Assembly: GCF_006740045.1 (NCBI RefSeq)
Contig: NZ_AP019749.1
Span: 434,001-498,000 of the forward strand
Direction of reading: 5' to 3'
DNA from: Comamonas terrigena NBRC 13299
GTDB taxonomy: Bacteria > Pseudomonadota > Gammaproteobacteria > Burkholderiales > Burkholderiaceae_C
DNA: 64,000 bases
The notes below the pieces were generated by a model. That model was given only the letters and a program-made list of their open reading frames with translations. It did no database searches and was not told the origin of the DNA. Shown one piece after another: positions 61,693 through 64,000 of this stretch. Every line of letters starts with the position of its first letter. Within the stretch, counting starts at the first letter, position 1. A program made the position numbers and the translations under genes.

Positions 61693-62585
61693 ATGCGTAC
61701 TTCTGCTTCTTCGTTGTCCACGGATGCCGGGTCGGCATCCGGCATGCCGGCCTCCATGGGGGGCGGGGCTGCGCAGCGCGAGTTCGCCTGGACCAATGCC
61801 GATTTCACCCGCGTGCAGGCGCTGATCTACAAGCACGCCGGTATCAGCCTGCACGATGGCAAGCACGCCATGGTGTACAGCCGCCTGTCGCGCCGCCTGC
61901 GCGATACGCGGCTGGACAGTTTTGACGACTACCTGTCCTGGCTGGAAAAGCAGCCAGGCGATGCCCCGGAATGGCAGGAATTCGTCAATGCGCTGACCAC
62001 CAATCTGACCTCGTTCTTTCGCGAGCAGCACCATTTCGAGATCTTTGCGCAGCACCTGCGCAGCAAGCAGCAGCCGTCGTGGAAGGTCTGGTGCAATGCC
62101 GCATCGACCGGGGAGGAGCCTTATTCCATCGTGATGACGGCCCAGGAAGCGCTGGGTGCCAATGCGCAGTTCAAGCTCACGGCCAGCGACATCGATTCCA
62201 AGGTGCTGGCCACGGCATCGAACGGTGTCTACCGCCTGGACAATGTGAAGAACCTGAGCCAGGAGCGTCTGCGCCGCTTCTTCATGAAGGGCAAGGGGGC
62301 CAACGAAGGCATGGTGCGCGTCAAGCCGGAGCTGCGCCGCGCATGATTGACTTCATGCAGGTCAATCTGATCAAGGACGACTGGCCCTTCCAGGAGTCCT
62401 TCGATGTGGTGTTCTGCCGCAACGTGATGATCTACTTTGATGCGCCCACGCAGCGCCGTGTGCTGGAGAAGATCCACCGCGTGCTCAAGCCGGGTGGCAT
62501 GCTGTTTGTGGGGCATGCCGAGAATTTCAGCGAATCGCGCGACCTCTTTACCTTGCGCGGCAAGACCGTGTACGAGCGTCGCTGA
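61693..62585 (+). pseudogene. cheR: Chemotaxis methyltransferase cheR, frameshifted
   Basis: The first frame (ATG 61693 to TGA 62346, 217 residues) gives the CheR N-terminal helical domain and the start of the SAM domain (ALTTNLTSFFREQHHFEIFA, VWCNAASTGEEPYSIVMTAQ) and ends VRVKPELRRA. The conserved rest continues in another frame from 62343: MIDFMQVNLIKDDWPF, VVFCRNVMIYFDAPTQRRVL, LFVGHAENFS, ending at 62585. Removing two bases (GC at 62341-62342) would restore one normal CheR of about 296 residues. The stop and the new ATG overlap as ATGA, so separate translation of an 80-residue second part is possible. Either a true mutation, a sequencing error or a two-part enzyme. Confidence 0.85.
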
Positions 62586-62620
62586 ACGGGCTGCGCCGGT
62601 TATTGGAACAAAGGTCCACC

Positions 62621-63400
62621 ATGAATCCTCTGCGAAAAGGCGTACCGATGTCGTCCAATCCCTTGGGGGGCGGCTTTGGCTCGTCCCTTGCCTTTGGTGA
62701 GCGCCGGGGTCCCGTGCCCAAGATGGCGCCGCCGAGTGCCCCGGTGTTCCACCGGCCGGCGGCCGCACAGCCGCCCGCGCCGCCGTCGTCACTGGAGGCG
62801 CTCAAGCGCCGTACGCCCAAGCCGGGCGAGGCCTCGTTCTTCTATTTCGATCCGCATTTCCAGTTCAACGCCGTCAAGGTGTTGCCGGGCGAGTATTTCG
62901 TGACGGGCGAGAACATGGCCATCGTCACGGTGCTGGGCTCGTGCATTGCTGCCTGCCTGTGGGACCGCACCCTGAACATCGGTGGCATGAACCACTTCAT
63001 GCTGCCCGATGGTGATGCTGGCGATGTCTCCGGCCGCTACGGCTCGTATGCGATGGAGCTGCTGATCAACGAGATGATGAAGCTGGGCGCGCGCCGCGAG
63101 ACCATGCAGGCCAAGATCTTTGGCGGCGGTCAGGTGATGGCCAACTTCACCACCATGAATGTGGGTGAGCGCAACACCGATTTCGTCACCCAGTATCTGA
63201 ATACCGAGCGCATCCCCATCGTCTCCGAGGATGTGCTCGACATCTATCCACGCAAAGTGGTCTACTTTCCGACCACCGGCAAGGCCCTGGTCAAGCGCTT
63301 GGCGCATGCCCACCCCGAAGAGCTGGTGGCGCAGGAACGTCGCGGCAATGCCGCCACGGTGGCACAGTCCAATGCCGGCGGCAGCGTAGACCTGTTTTGA
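62621..63400 (+). CDS. cheD: Chemoreceptor deamidase CheD
   Basis: 259 residues from the ATG at 62621 (AAAGG upstream); a TTG at 62603 is less likely. The first ~75 residues are Pro/Ala-rich and not part of the CheD fold. The catalytic cysteine is in VTVLGSCIAACLWD and the histidine in IGGMNHFMLPDGD; further on is KIFGGGQVMANF. CheD deamidates receptor glutamines and can bind CheC-type proteins. It ends GGSVDLF. It lies between cheR and cheB. Confidence 0.95.
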   Translation: MNPLRKGVPMSSNPLGGGFGSSLAFGERRGPVPKMAPPSAPVFHRPAAAQPPAPPSSLEALKRRTPKPGEASFFYFDPHFQFNAVKVLPGEYFVTGENMAIVTVLGSCIAACLWDRTLNIGGMNHFMLPDGDAGDVSGRYGSYAMELLINEMMKLGARRETMQAKIFGGGQVMANFTTMNVGERNTDFVTQYLNTERIPIVSEDVLDIYPRKVVYFPTTGKALVKRLAHAHPEELVAQERRGNAATVAQSNAGGSVDLF

Positions 63401-63415
63401 GAGAGGTTTGAGGGA

Positions 63416-64000
63416 ATGAGCAAGAAGATCCGTGTGATCGTGGTCGACGACTCCGCGCTGGTGCGCAGCCTGCTGGCCGAGATCATCAACCGACAAAGCG
63501 ATATGGAGTGCATCGGCACGGCCAACGACCCGTTGATTGCCCGCGAAATGATCCGCGAACTCAACCCCGATGTGATCACGCTGGACGTGGAAATGCCACG
63601 CATGGACGGTATCGACTTTCTCGGCCGCCTGATGCGCCTGCGCCCCATGCCGGTGCTGATGATTTCCACGCTGACCGAGCGCGGTGCCGAAGTGACCATG
63701 CGCGCGCTGGAACTGGGTGCCGTGGACTTTGTGGCCAAGCCCCGCGTGGGGGTTGCCAATGGTCTGCAGGACCTGGCCAACCAGATTGTGGACAAGATCC
63801 GCGTAGCGGCGGTGGCCCAGGTGCACCGTGCGGTGCCCGCGGCCCGTCCGGCCATGGCGCCTGCGGCCAAGGGGGCTGCACCGGGTGTGGCGCCCGCTCC
63901 CGTGTCGTCGGCCTCCTTGCTGGGCCGTCTGTCCACCGAAAAGGTGATTGCCATCGGTGCCTCCACCGGGGGGACCGAGGCCATCAAGGAAGTGCTGGTG
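63416..64000 (+). CDS. cheB: Chemotaxis methylesterase CheB (partial, runs off the window)
   Basis: The ATG at 63416 follows GAGGG. 195 residues are visible. The receiver domain has the acidic pair in [14 protein letters not shown], acceptor D57 ([13 protein letters not shown]) and the lysine in [11 protein letters not shown] Pro/Ala-rich linker leads to the methylesterase domain, of which [16 protein letters not shown] with active-site S183 is present. The remaining catalytic His and Asp lie beyond the window. It starts 15 bases after cheD. Confidence 0.97.
   Translation, partial: MSKKIRVIVVDDSALVRSLLAEIINRQSDMECIGTANDPLIAREMIRELNPDVITLDVEMPRMDGIDFLGRLMRLRPMPVLMISTLTERGAEVTMRALELGAVDFVAKPRVGVANGLQDLANQIVDKIRVAAVAQVHRAVPAARPAMAPAAKGAAPGVAPAPVSSASLLGRLSTEKVIAIGASTGGTEAIKEVLV

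Overview
The window is almost entirely a flagellum and chemotaxis supercluster from a GC-rich betaproteobacterium. Gene content, the flhB-flhA-flhF-flhG-fliA order and the protein sequences fit the family Comamonadaceae (Comamonas or a close relative). The genus is an inference from memory of family features. No rRNA, tRNA, insertion sequence, phage gene or CRISPR array was recognised.

Layout. 0-3.3 kb, minus strand: three metabolic genes (PhzF-like isomerase, PLP aminotransferase, LysE-type exporter). 3.6-4.8 kb: an HDOD protein. 4.8-15.6 kb, minus strand: flgBCDEFGHIJKL (rod, hook, rings, hook-filament junction), divergent from flgA. 15.8-17.4 kb, plus strand: flgA, flgM (with a sigma-28 promoter) and flgN, closed by a terminator. 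17.6-23.8 kb, minus strand: flhB-flhA-flhF-degenerate flhG-fliA with overlapping or nearly touching ends. 24.1-27.1 kb, minus strand: motA-motB-cheY-cheZ. 27.2-36.4 kb: an AT-richer island of nine carbohydrate or modification genes. It holds a TPR/O-GlcNAc-transferase-like protein and a DegT aminotransferase on the plus strand, converging on seven minus-strand genes: ATP-grasp/HAD fusion, three methyltransferases, WbqC-like protein and two tandem beta-propeller glycosidase-like proteins. 36.5-40.9 kb: three flagellin genes, one reversed. 41.2-43.4 kb: fliD, fliS, fliT. 43.8 kb: fliE (minus). 44.3-51.2 kb: fliFGHIJK. 51.6-55.9 kb: fliLMNOPQR. 56.1-57.9 kb, minus strand: a receiver-containing histidine kinase and a NarL-type regulator. 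58.0 kb to the end: CheZ-like small protein, CheY-like regulator, cheA, cheW, a frameshifted cheR, cheD and the start of cheB.

How it works together. The flg and fli genes build the basal body, the export gate (FlhAB, FliOPQR, FliHIJ), the hook and the filament. FliA and FlgM time the late genes, and sigma-28-type promoters can be read before flgM, fliC2 and fliD. MotAB drives rotation. CheA, CheW, CheY, CheZ, CheB, CheR and CheD process sensory input, but no receptor gene lies in the window. The island sits against the flagellins and is most simply read as a flagellin-modification locus.

Points most worth a second look: the modification island with its ATP-grasp/HAD fusion and paired propeller proteins; a small CheZ-like protein upstream of cheA; an FlhG homologue without a Walker A motif; a split cheR; and an 84-base rare-codon patch inside fliI.
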